From Deroplatys truncata (taxonomy: Eukaryota > Arthropoda > Insecta > Mantodea > Mantidae): a DNA stretch of 64,000 bases. Positions 23,064 through 33,651 of this stretch are shown here, piece by piece. Both the position numbers and the translations under genes were made by a program. Within the stretch, counting starts at the first letter, position 1. Each line of letters starts with the position of its first letter. The notes under the pieces are model-generated. The model saw only the letters and a list, made by a program, of their open reading frames with translations, was not told where the DNA came from and searched no databases. The DNA is taken from NCBI GenBank assembly GCA_030765065.1, contig CM060977.1:161395052-161459051 (forward strand). Reading direction: 5' to 3'.

Positions 23064-23924
23064 TCTGATTTGTTACACTCACATGACTTTCCCTACTCTT
23101 GTACAAACTATTTTTACAAACGCTTATTCTCCATATGCTTCATGTTAATCGAGATGTTAATCTTATTGCTAATTTTCTTGTAGATGCAAGGGGAACATGG
23201 TAGACTTTAAGCGATAGTCAAATGTTTTAAGAGCTGGTTGCTATGAAGAGTATTCCATTCTCTTTGCATTACCAGGACAAAAAAAATGAATAAAGAATTC
23301 CCATTTGAAAAAAAGTATAAGTATTGGAAGATTTAAGGGAATAACAAGCAATATCTCGAAAATGGTTCATTCAACAAAAAAATGTATATGACATAAATTG
23401 TGTATTTTAACCTGATCTACATTTTTTGTGTAGTAAAATTTTGTCTATCTCTTATGGTTTACCAGTTATGCAAAAGTCGTTCACCATGAAGAATACTTTT
23501 GGAAACATTCCCAGAAAATTCGAGATATAAATTTCATTTGCCATGAAAATATCTTAAAATGTATGATATTTTAATCAGAATCGTTAGAGCCATTTTTGAG
23601 AAAATTAAAATTTTCGAAAAATATTCCATGTAAAGGGTAATCTGGGATGGGGGGGGATTTCCTTGAAAACCTTCGTATCGCATCTCTGGAAGATACTGAA
23701 CCTAAATACCAAGTTTGGTGTTTATCCGACTGTTCGTTTCTGAGTTATGCTGTTCACAGACACAGACACAGACACACACACACACACACACGGACATGTT
23801 TCCAAAAATGTTTTTTTTTTTGGATTCAGGGTGTCTCAAAACATGTACTTCCGGTGAAATCTTGGTATCGAATTTTTGGGTGGAATACAATACTTCCCCT
23901 ACTTACTATACGTAGTAGAGAAAG
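23064..23924 (-). mobile_element. HINE, full length
   Basis: TCTGATT at 23064 to AGTAGAGAAAGT at about 23924, with both terminal hairpins. The microsatellite at 23757-23791 is a mixed CAGACA/(CA)n. Confidence 0.94.
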
Positions 23925-23939
23925 TAAAAAATCAAAATA

Positions 23940-24425
23940 AATAGTATATTTTAAAGCGATAAACATTTTCTGTGTAATTAGTTTTTGTACATCTTGTTGT
24001 TTACCCGTTACACAAAATTATGCAGGGTTGAACAGAAAATGCAAGATATTTATGTTATTTGTCATGTAGAGATCTTAAATATGTTATATTTTAATTAAAG
24101 AAAGTTAAGAGTATTTCTGAGTAAATAAAAAATATCAAGCATTTTTTAGCTAAAGAGTATTTTGAGGTGGAAAATTTTATTGAAAATCTTCGTGTCACAA
24201 CTTTAAAAGATAATGAAGATAAATTTGGCATGTATCGGTCTTTACATTTTTGACTTATGCTGTTTACAAACACATACATGCACACACCGGATCTTGCTCT
24301 ATAAATGATTGCTTTTATTCAGGTGGCCTCAAAACACGTATTTCCATAAAACCTCGGTATCGAATGTTTGAGTGAAATGCAATAGGCAATTCCTCTACCT
24401 AATAGTGCGTGGCTGAGAAATTAAA
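23940..24425 (-). mobile_element. Divergent HINE fragment
   Basis: Starts 15 bp after the preceding close copy. It follows the 5' two-thirds of the element (TTGTTGTTTACCCGTTAC, ATCTTCGTGTCACAAC, GGTGGCCTCAAAACACG). Its 5' end is decayed (CTACCTAATAGTGCGTGGC). Confidence 0.72.
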
Positions 24426-24625
24426 AGTTGCTTAACTTTTATTGGCAGTCATTTAAAAATTAAAATTACGCACCTTCGTTTCAGTATGCTGGTATCAGGG
24501 ATGCCAACCTGTACGATATTTATAGGGACATACTATAATTTTAACGCCGGTAGGACGTACGATACTGGGAAAGTAAGTATACAATTTTTTTCTCACTAAT
24601 CGGAGTTTTTAGGTTGCTAAAAACC
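24426..24625. other. Spacer
   Basis: No feature. The next 12 bases are the left target duplication of the LINE. Confidence 0.4.
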
Positions 24626-24637
24626 GAGAGAAATATT
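24626..24637. repeat. LINE target-site duplication, left
   Basis: GAGAGAAATATT is identical to 30162-30173 and brackets the LINE. Confidence 0.85.
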
Positions 24638-24799
24638 TTTTTGATAGATAACTTTATTTGTACATTTTTACAACCAATCCTTTTTACAATATTCCACTTA
24701 TAAACTAACTTAACCTATGTACAAATTTACTTGCCAGCTATGCTGCTCCTTTTTGGCACCCTGGCCTTCTGGCTCATCTGAGCATCTCTTGATACCTTA

Positions 24800-25346
24800 A
24801 TCACTATTGCCCATCCTCTCCCTCCTCCGTTTGCCCTTCTACCTTTCTTATTTCTCTTACTTTTCTAATCCATTTCTCTTTTACTTTCTTTAAGAATTCC
24901 CCCATATTCTCATTTTTCTTTTCTTCTTTTCTTGTTAACATTTTAATTGCTACTATTTTTCCATCCATTTCTTCCCATATTTCCTCTCATACTTGTCTCC
25001 ATTCTGTTAATCCTTTGCATTCTGTCATATAATGCTCTGTGCTTTCACTACCTCCGCATAGTTCACAAATTCCGCTTTTTCTGCCTCTTAGCCCTCTCAG
25101 ATAGATTGATCCTGTTCTCATTCATGCAAACGCTTCTTCTTCCGCTCTATTACAATAACCCGCATACCCTTCTCTTCCCCATTTCCTTCTTACTAATCTA
25201 TAGAACCCTAGTGATTTTTTATTTTCTAAGCTTCTCCAGACCTCTTGTCTTTCTATGTCCTCCACTCTGTTTCTTACTGTTATCCAGAAGCCGTTGCTAT
25301 TTCTTTCTCCTGTTCCCCAAATATCTCCCATTCCTATCTTCAGAAA
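24800..25346 (-). pseudogene. LINE ORF2, C-terminal domain with CCHC knuckle
   Basis: The - strand frame 25331-25122 gives IGMGDIWG at its start region and TVRNRVEDIERQEVW. It runs on into a knuckle reading ICELCGGSESTEHYMTEC (C-X2-C-X8-H-X4-C), intact here although frames are broken on both sides. It is followed by a basic segment (EKWIRKVREIRKVEG). This matches the fragment at 14848-15766 in order, where the knuckle is degraded. The upstream part of the domain is on the other side of the nested LINE, at 26062-26230 (MLERILKFWFR). Confidence 0.85.
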
Positions 25347-26061
25347 ACCTGTTTTCTAAGTTTTGGGCAGCTGATTTGGAAAGGGTTTTGAGGAGAATAG
25401 GAATGGGGTCAGTATGGCTAAGAGCTGAAACAAATGACAAAAACATATGGAAAGGAGTCAAAAGAAGACTAGACATCAACCAACAGGAAATAGAATCGGA
25501 TTGTAAAATTAAACCTTCTCTAAGTCTAGCAAATGAAATAAAATTGAACTCGGGCAAAGAGGCATATATACTTAACTTAGGAAGAAAGGAAAGATCAGGA
25601 ATGGCATGGTTTAGACTGGGGAGCTGGAGGGCACAGAAAATGACTGACGATTCTGGCAGGAGAATCTGCCCATTCTGTGATTTGGATGAGGACTGGGTAC
25701 ATATTTTGGCGGAATATACACACTAAGAGAACCAGCGTACGATTAAACTGAAAGAAACATTTTTAAGTCCCTCAAGAAAGAGATTGGCATGTTGGGAGCT
25801 ACTGGCTGACCAGAGGAACTGGCAAAACATGGGCAATTTTTTGGCTAAAGTGCGCGAAGCTAGGTCAAATTTGTTCAGTTAGACTAAGGTAATTTATCTC
25901 TATTTCCTTTTTTCTTGTTCCTTGTGTTTTCTTTCTCTGTTGTTTATTTTGTCACCCTATTGTATCTTAAATATGCATGTACGGTCAATGACCCATGCAC
26001 TAAATACTTCTGAAATAACTTCAATAATTTGAAACCAATAAAGATACCTTATCTATCTATC
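25347..26061 (+). pseudogene. Second LINE fragment nested in antisense in the first
   Basis: It encodes a C-terminal ORF2 piece: FSKFWAADLERVLRRIGMG, then a lysine-rich stretch, then ICPFCDLDEDWVHILAEYTH. There the final knuckle cysteine has become tyrosine. The fragment runs to an AATAAAG...TATCTATCTATC tail at 26040-26060. The host LINE resumes at CATAATTTTTTC and codes on in the - direction. The host's WTGVEKIM | LKIGMG junction agrees in length with the related copy at 14.9 kb. A clear target duplication was not found. Confidence 0.8.
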
Positions 26062-26483
26062 CATAATTTTTTCTACCCCTGTCCACCAGCTATTATTATT
26101 TTTCGTACTCTTTTGTTGTTCCATGCATATCTCTAAAATTTCCCCCTTCATCTTTTCTCAGGCATCTAAACCAAAACTTCAATATCCTTTCCAGCATCAC
26201 TCCCTTTCTCCTTATTCTTCCTAATTCCACTAATGCTACTTCTCCTGGTGCTGATCTTAGTAACCACAATAGCTCTTTACAGAACTTTCTATAGCTCTAG
26301 TCTATTTTTATGCTTAATTCAGATCCCCCCAAATGTCTATGCATATAGCATTCTTGCTTCTATCAATGCTTCATACATTCTTTCTATCCATTTAGTTGGC
26401 ATTTATAATTTATATTTGCACATCCTTACACCTGCCATTGCCGCCTTTCCTTTAGCCATAACTTTCCTGCTATGCGCCCCCAT

Positions 26484-27470
26484 TCACCATTTCTGCTCAT
26501 CCTCACCCCCAAATAACCCAACTCCTTGACAGTTTTTAACTTTAAACCTCCCATCTGCCATTTTTCTTTTTTTTAGTTTATTTTCTCTTTTAAATATCAT
26601 AACTTTTGATTTATTTATATTTACTTTGATTCCCCATTCTTCGCAGAATTCATGTATTCCATTGATTGCTTTCTGTAGCCCAATTACCTTTACAGCCCCG
26701 ATCATAAGATCATCTGCGTATAGTAAACCTGGTATCTCTCTATTTACTATTATGAGACAGTGTAGATGTTTTCTTTCACTCTTTCTAGTATGTCATCTAT
26801 GAATATACTAAATAATGTAGGACTCAATTTGCACCCTTGTCTTAATCCTATTTTTTGCTCAGTCATTTCTGTAATTCCATTATTTTTACATCTTATACAA
26901 AATTTTATATATTTATTAATCTTCTTGATTTCTTTTATAAAATTTTCGCTTACCCCTTTCTTACTTAATTTACAAGCTAATGCTTCTCTATTTATTGTAT
27001 CAAATGCTTTTTCAAAATCTGCAAAAAACATGTTTATCCTTCCTCTTTTCCTGCTCAGATACTTATCTATTATTATAAATATATTATCTATTATTTGTTT
27101 ACCTTTCCTAAACCCAGCTTGATATTCTGACAGTATTCCTTCCTCTTCCACCCAGTTTCTTAATCTGTCAGCCAATATAACTGTGTATATTTTCCCTAAT
27201 ATTGATAATAAACTTATTCCCCTATAGTTTAATGGTCTATTTGCTCCTCCCTTTCCTTTGTAGTTTGATACCACCATTCTTATTTTCCAACATTCTGGCA
27301 CATCATTCTTTTCTATAATTTTATTTAAAAATTTTATCATCACTGTTAAACCATTTTGCATTTCCCCATACATTTTCCAAAATTCCCCTGGTATTCCATC
27401 TATTCCTACTGCTTTGCCTTTTTTATATTCATTCCAGCTCCGTGATTTTACCATCTAATGTTTCATTAAA
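26484..27470 (-). pseudogene. LINE ORF2, reverse transcriptase domain
   Basis: The longest piece (27454-26750, 234 codons) shows the RT palm and fingers: KAVGIDGIPGEF, then YRGISLLSILGKIY, QAGFRKGKQIIDNIF, FFADFEKAFDTI (motif A Asp) and LRQGCKLSPTLFSIF (motif B). After a frame change at about 26750, LLYADDLMI at 26690-26720 supplies the YADD catalytic pair. WGIKVNINKSKVMIF then gives the next conserved block. Residues for catalysis are present, but the frame is interrupted. Confidence 0.93.
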
Positions 27471-27796
27471 TATTCCTCCTTACCCTACTTCTTTGTGTTT
27501 AACTTTACTCTCTTCCCTTTTCCAATTAGCCTTCTAAAGTACCCTATCAATTCGCTCGGTGTAATATCATTTTTCTCCCCTCTATTCCTGTTCATCATCC
27601 TCACTATTTCCCATACTTTTTACTGTCCTTACTCTCTACTGCTGCCTTTAGTTTCCTTTCTATATTTCCCTGCCATTCTTTCCTCTTAGCCTCAAGCAAA
27701 CCTTTATATTCTCCCTTAACTTTCATCAGATTTTGTCTATCCGTTTCCTTCTCTGATCTCCTCCATCTAATAAGTTCTTTAAATTCCATCCTTTTT
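27466..27796 (-). repeat. ~325 bp direct duplication, left copy
   Basis: LINE linker segment that also occurs at 28776-29114, with about 5% differences by eye. It ends in a T-run directly against the HINE 5' end. Confidence 0.88.
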
Positions 27797-28772
27797 ACTT
27801 TCTCTACTACGTATAGTAAGTAGGGGAAGTATTGTATTCCACCCAAAAATTCGATACCGAGATTTCACCAGAAATACATGTTTTAAGACCCCCTGAATCC
27901 AAAAAAGCATTTTTGGAAACATGTCCGTGTGTGTGTCTGTCTGTTTGTATGTCTGTGTGTGTCTGTGTCTGTCTGTGAATAGCATAACTAAGAAACGAAC
28001 AGTCGGATAAACACCAAACTTGGTATTTAGGTTCAGTATCTTCCAAGGATGCGACACGAAGGTTTTCAAGAAAATCCCCCACCCCAGATTACCCTTTACA
28101 TGGAACATTTTTCGAAATTTTTTAATTTTCTCAAAAATGGCTCTAACAATTTTGATTAAAATGCCATATGTTTAAGATATTTTCATGACAAATAAAATGT
28201 ATATCTTGAATTTTCTGGCAATGTCTCCAAAAGTATTCTTCATTGTGAACGACTTTTGCATAACTGGTAAACCATAAGAGATAGACAAAAGTTTACTATA
28301 CAAAAATGTAGATCGCGTTAAAATACACAATTTATGTCATATTCATCTTTTTTGTTGAGTGAACCATTTTCGAGATATTGCTTGTTATTACCTTAATTTT
28401 TTCAATACTTATTTTCTCAAATGGAAATTCGTTATTCACTTTTTTGTCTTGGATATGCAAAGAGTATTAATCTGTGGCAAAGAGAATGGTGCTGCACATA
28501 GCAACCAGCTATTAAGAGATATGTATGTGCTTAAAGGCTACTGTATTTCTATATTGCCCTTGCAAATACAAACAAGGGGAACATAATAGCCTTAAGCGAT
28601 AGTCAAATATTTTTAGAACTGGTCGCTAAATGTAAAATGTAATTCTCTTTGTATGTCAAAAGATCGTTTCTAAAGTGTTTACCTCGATTATTATGAAATA
28701 GATGGAGAATAAGAGTTTGTAAAAATAGTTTGTACAAGAGTAGGGAAAGTCATGTGAGTGTAACACATCAGA
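27797..28772 (+). mobile_element. HINE, fold-back subfamily, inside the LINE
   Basis: ACTTTCTCTACT at 27797 to CAGA at 28772, preceded and followed by T-runs. It carries the internal inverted duplication at 28447-28660 and is the longest uninterrupted copy for that reason. Confidence 0.94.
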
Positions 28773-28775
28773 TTT

Positions 28776-29114
28776 TTTATGGAATATTCCTCCTTGCCCT
28801 ACTTCTTTTGTGTTTAACTTTACTCTCTTCCCTTCTCCAATTAGCCTTCTAAAGTACCCTATCCATTCGCTCGGTGTAATTTCATTTTTCTCCCCTCTAT
28901 TCTTGTTCATCATCCTTACTATTTCCCATATTTTTTATTATCCTTACTCTCTATTGCTGCCTTTAGTTTCCTTTCTAAATTTCCCTGCCATTCTTTCCTC
29001 ATAGCCTCAAGCAAACCTTTATATTCTCCCTTAACTTTCATCAGATTTTGTCTATCCCTTTGCTTCTCTGATCTCCTCCATCTAATAAGTTCTTTAAATT
29101 TCTCCCTTTTTTTA
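28776..29114 (-). repeat. ~325 bp direct duplication, right copy
   Basis: Second copy of the linker segment. It begins at the HINE 3' end and continues into the rest of the LINE beyond 29114. Confidence 0.88.
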
Positions 29115-30158
29115 CTCCGCACTCTTCATCAAACCACCTCTTAATTTCTTGGCCTGTTCCATGCATTCCTTCCATCCCTACTCCCGCTCTTGTTAGTAAT
29201 AATTTCAGTAGCTAAAACCTTTTCTGGATTCCCCTCATCCATAGCCATTTTTATACCACACTCCACAATCTGACTAACCTTTGAATTTAATTCTTTTAAA
29301 AAGTCCTCTTTTAGTTCCTCCTTCCATTTATACACTTTTAATATTTTTATTCTAGCTATTTCCTTATTCTTTACCTTCTGTTCCAAAGCATTTATTTCCA
29401 TCATTAATGGAAAATGGTTATTACCTACTACTTCGTTTATTATTTTAAATGTAGTGATTCTGCCCTACGGTTCCTCACTACATAATATGTAATCTACTAT
29501 ACTTTGCCCGTTTGCGTTTACGAATGTGAACTCCCCTTCCTCATCTCCTTCCATTGCTCCATTACATATTAACATGTTGTTTATCTCATAAAATTCTAGT
29601 AATTTTTTCCCTCCCTATTAATCACTCCTTCCCTACTTTTCCTTGGCCTTATCACATCCCTATCTTCTTTACCTAATAACCTTCCATTCTCCTCCCCTAT
29701 TCTCGCATTCAAGTCTCCCATCACAATAAAGTCTGTCTTGGCATCTTTTCTCGTATTTCTTCCATGTCTTCTTCTAGTTTACTATAAAAGTTACTGTCGT
29801 AAAAATATGATGCTTCTGGCGGGTTATATGCCACCCCTATTCCTAATCTTACTACATTATTCTGTTTAATTATTGACCATAACACATTGGGACCTCCATT
29901 TTCCATTTTTTTCTATATCAATAATTGTTTCCTTATCGTTCTTTATAAACAAATATACTCCTGCCGATGCTCTTCCCCTGTTGCATCTTTCCCTTGCCTT
30001 TTTCTCTAGGAACATAAAACCTGCTATCTTTTACTTCTTCTTTTCCCAACCACATTTCTACTACTCCTACAAAATCCATAGAACACATAATGTTTTTAAT
30101 TTCAACGCTGCCTATCTTATTTCCTAGCCCTTCCACATTCTAAAACATTAATTTCAGC
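28783..30158 (-). pseudogene. LINE ORF2, endonuclease domain and linker
   Basis: The APE endonuclease nicks target DNA to prime reverse transcription. In order on the - strand I read NVEGLGNKI (first Asn motif, just after an in-frame TAG) and VEMWL (catalytic Glu motif, normally ETWL). GIGVAYNPP follows at 29721-29906, then MGDLNARIGEENG near 29680-29720, IVDYIL near 29490 and GNNHFPL near 29410. The last motif is normally SDHFPL, so the catalytic Asp appears as Asn. A lysine/arginine-rich linker (RWRRSEKQRDRQNLMKVK) follows to 28920. Several stops and frame changes make it non-functional. Confidence 0.85.
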
Positions 30159-30161
30159 CCT

Positions 30162-30173
30162 GAGAGAAATATT
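30162..30173. repeat. LINE target-site duplication, right
   Basis: GAGAGAAATATT, identical to 24626-24637. Confidence 0.85.
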
Positions 30174-30590
30174 AATAATTCTGCTTCTACATGTTTTACA
30201 GCGATCTAACCTTAATGAACAATATACCAATTACCTTAATCAACAAATACACGTCGTCATCTGCCCATATCGTAAAGGACTTGTATTCCTTCACTATTTC
30301 CGTGAAATAAACCAAAAAGGCTTTTTCTGAATACATTTGTACATTCTTTAGTGGTCACAACTTTTTAAAACAAGTGTATGCTCTTTCGTATATTCTTCTG
30401 GATTTTTTCGGTAACAACACTAGTAGTGCACGTTATATCTTTTGGTTCTTCAAAAGTAGCCATTTTTCGTTTAGATTCACAACGCAAACAATGCAATAGA
30501 TATACAGAACAACAAAACGTTGCTACGGAATTCCTTTCAATCATTCCAAGCACCTCAAAGAAATAGTTCCAGCGAAATTCAATAAAAAAC
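30174..30590. other. Spacer with one small open frame
   Basis: A - strand frame at 30365-30553 includes MATFEEPKDITCTTSVVTEK after AAAATGGC, a fair insect start context. No family is recognised. Without conservation data it stays a possible short or partial exon at best. Confidence 0.3.
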
Positions 30591-31311
30591 TCTGATGTGT
30601 TACACTCACATGACTTACTCTACTCTACTCTTGTACAAACTATTTTTTACAAACGCTTATTCTCCATATGCTTCATGTTAATCGAGATGTTAATCTTATT
30701 GCTAATTTTCTTGTAGATGCAAGGGGAATATGGTAGGTTTTAAGCGATAGTCAAATATTTTAAGAGCTGATTGCTATGTCGAGTATTCCATTCTCTTTGC
30801 ATTACCACGACAAAAAATGAATAACGAATTCCCATTTGAGAAAATAAGTATTGAAAATTTTAAGGGAATAACAAGCAATTGCACGAAAATGGTTCACTCA
30901 ACAAAAAAATGTATATGACATAAATTGTGTATTTTAACGCGTTCTACATTTTTCGTGTAGTAAAATTTTGTCTTATGGTTTACCAGTTATGCAAAAGTCG
31001 TTCACAATAAAGAATACTTTTGGAGACATTCCCAGAAAATTCAAGATCTACATTTTTTTTTTGCCAAGAAAGTGTCTTAAATATATGATATTTTAATAAA
31101 ATCGTTAGTGCCATTTTTGAGAAAATTAAAATTTTTGGAAAATGTTCCATCTAAAGGGTAGTTTGGGGTGGGGGGATTTTGTTGAAAACTTTCATGTCGC
31201 ATCTCTGGAAGATACTGAACCTAAATACCAAGTTTGGTGTTTATCCGACTGTTCGTTTCTGAGTTATGCTGTTCACAGACGCACACACGGACATATTTCC
31301 AAAAATACTTG
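30591..31311 (-). mobile_element. HINE, 5' part missing
   Basis: TCTGATG at 30591 through the core to GGACATATTTCC at 31311, ending just past the microsatellite. The terminal ~150 bp with the 5' repeat are absent. Confidence 0.9.
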
Positions 31312-32391
31312 CAACATCTGTGTGTAGTAATGCCAGCTGTATACTTAAGAAACTACGCAACATTTAGGAGTATCTATGATTATATACAATTTGTTTCTTT
31401 TTAAATCCCTTTGCCCTGTATTTACGCTAAATTGTTACTTCTTTAGCTGAGTCTATTGTGGTAGGTACCTAACTGCCAGGAACATTTTTTGAGTGTTCTG
31501 GACATTAATGTTCTTCCTGGTTGATGTCAAGGTTAAGCAGCACTGAGTGTGGTAGTAGCGAACCCTGTAATTGGAGCGACCTTGGAGTTCCACATTTAAC
31601 ATCAAAAAAGGTCAAAGCGGCAGTGTGTAGGTAGGTGTCAGAAAGCAATTAACCAGTCAAGAAGCAGATATCTGCATGTCGCCTGTTAAGGAGCACGCTT
31701 ATTATCAGCAAAAGTAAACCCCACAGGGACATCTTGCGGTTGCTCTAGGCGTGCCGTTCCAAGAAACATAACATCGCCACGAGATTTGCGGGCTGTCATC
31801 TCAGTTCCCTAGAACATAGTTCTAATGAGGTCAGTACTTCGATATATATGCAACTCGCGCTGACCTTAATGACGTTATTTGTGCCATAGTGTAGTGTAGT
31901 GCAACATTTCTCGTTCACGTAAAGCGTTTTTCTTACTCAGTAGGTAAGATATTCAGTTTTGTTTCTAACTCACAGTAAATGTCTATTGATGTGCAGATTC
32001 TGCTAATTATTATTCAATCCCTTTTATTGTATTTTAATATTTGTGACTTACATTAATTTTATTTTCTTCAATAAAATTTTAATTTCGTTTATTCAGGTAC
32101 TCCTTTTCGCGTAAGCATTCAATACGGTGAACGAGCTAATCTACATGCAATTGTGAAATTTCTGAACCTCCATTACCCCCGCACGCCCATGTACAAAAAA
32201 CTCCTCTTTTTTCGAAATTTAAGGAGAAGAGGTAGTTACTGGGCTGCTTCGAGTGTTCAGAATATAGACATTTTATCCTCTGTAATTTTCAAATAACTGC
32301 AGATAATTGCATAAAATTTTGACACAGTATAAATGTAACTAAAATGGTTTTAATAAATACAGTAGGAAACAGTTATACTTCTCATGCTTTT
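31312..32391. other. Spacer with weak promoter or exon-like signals
   Basis: No repeat recognised. An inverted pair AGGAACATT...AATGTTCTTCCT lies at 31479-31525. A TATATAT motif at about 31842 is followed by CAGTAGGTAAGATATT at 31938, which resembles a splice donor. This is too little to call a gene. Confidence 0.3.
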
Positions 32392-33222
32392 ACTTTCTCC
32401 ACTACGTATAGTAAGTAGGGGAAGTATCGTATTCCATCCAAAAATTCAATACCAATATTTCACCGGAAATACATGTTTTGAAGCCCCCTGAATCCAAAAA
32501 AAGCATTTTTGGAAACATGTCCGTGTGTGTCTGTGTGTCTGTGAACAGCATAACTCAGAAACGAACAGTCGGACAAACACCAAACCTGGTATTTAGGTTC
32601 AGTATCTTCCAGAGATGCGACACGAAGGTTTTCAAGAAAATCCCCCCACCCCACATTACTCTTTTCATGGAACATTTTTCAAAAATTTTAATTTTCTCAA
32701 AAACGGCTCTAACGATTTTGATTAAAATATCGTATGTTTAAGATATTTTCATGTCAAATTAAATGTATATCTTGAATTTTCTGGGAATGTCTCCAAAAGT
32801 ATTCTTCATTGTGAACGACTTTTGCATAACTAGTAAACCATAATAGATATACAAAATTTTACTACACAAAAAATGTAGATCGCGTTAAAACACACAATTT
32901 ATGTCATGTATATATTTTTTGTTGAGTGAACCATTTTAGAGATTTTGCTTGTTATTCCCTTAAATTTCCCAATACTTGCACTTTTTCTCAAATGGGAATT
33001 CGTTATTCATTTTTTTTATGTCCTGGACATGCAAAGAGAATGGAATACTCCAGCTCTTAAAATATTTGACTATCGCTTAAAGCCTACCAATTCCCCTTGC
33101 ATCTACAAGAAAATTAGCAATAAGATTAACATCTCGTTTAATATGAATCATATGGGGAATAAGCGTTTGTAAAGATAGTGTGTTCAAGAGTAGAGAAAGT
33201 CATGTGAGTGTATCACATCAGA
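32392..33222 (+). mobile_element. HINE, full length with a small internal deletion
   Basis: ACTTTCTCCACT at 32392 to CAGA at 33222, between TTTT and TTTT. A few tens of bases are missing near 33045-33050. Confidence 0.93.
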
Positions 33223-33243
33223 TTTTTTTTAAATTTATTTCAT

Positions 33244-33256
33244 TGACTGTGCACTA
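33244..33256. repeat. SINE target-site duplication, left
   Basis: TGACTGTGCACTA, identical to 33639-33651. Confidence 0.9.
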
Positions 33257-33638
33257 GGGGCGGCGCCGTGGCCGAGTGGTTAGACCGCTCGCCTTCCACC
33301 GAGGCGGCCCGGGTTCAATCCCAGGGACCTGCATGTGGGATTTGTGGTGGACGAAGCGGCGTCTGGGCGGGTTTTCTCCGGGTTCTCCGGTTTCCCCCGC
33401 CATTCATTCCACCGATGCTCCATCATCACCTTTCCTTTCATCCATTTCACCAACATTTCGTTTCATCTACTTCCTTCATCCCATACCAGGCATCGGGCTG
33501 ATCACCCATCCTGGATGCTCTGTCTGATCCATGAGTGTCTGCTCCTCGACGGGCCTCTGACCCCAGGCACCCGCTTGTAAGTCCTGGGGGGTGTAAGTCC
33601 TACATAAGAGGAGGGTAAACAGATAATGAATGAATGAA
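33257..33638 (+). mobile_element. tRNA-derived SINE, family B, copy 2, with 13-bp duplication
   Basis: The head GCCGTGGCCGAGTGGTTAGA and the B box GGGTTCAATCCC mark a Leu/Ser-tRNA-derived promoter. The body matches the copy at 18031-18402, and the end is (AATG)n. An exact 13-bp duplication flanks it, so both ends of the family are fixed here at about 380 bp. Frames at 33268-33580 are SINE by-products. Confidence 0.96.
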
Positions 33639-33651
33639 TGACTGTGCACTA
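33639..33651. repeat. SINE target-site duplication, right
   Basis: TGACTGTGCACTA, identical to 33244-33256. Confidence 0.9.

Larger units (their letters stand above)
24638..30161 (-). mobile_element. APE-type LINE, 5'-truncated, with nested insertions
   Basis: Read on the - strand from 30161, the element starts at the first motif of the endonuclease. It continues through the reverse transcriptase and a CCHC knuckle and ends in a short 3' UTR with a tail reading ...ATAAAGTTATCTATCAAAA. Identical 12-bp duplications flank it, so the whole block is one insertion. Inside are a HINE (27797-28772), a ~325 bp duplication around that HINE, and a second LINE fragment (25347-26061). Subtracting these leaves about 3.5 kb of LINE. 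ORF1 is absent because of 5' truncation. Clade not assigned. Confidence 0.9.

Noticed and set aside
24947..25726. A single 259-codon protein on the + strand
   Set aside because: Its first half is the antisense of one LINE and its second half the sense strand of another. The open frame spans the insertion junction by chance.
31470..31960. A host promoter with first exon
   Set aside because: Only a TATA-like motif and one donor-like site support it, which is expected by chance in AT-rich DNA.
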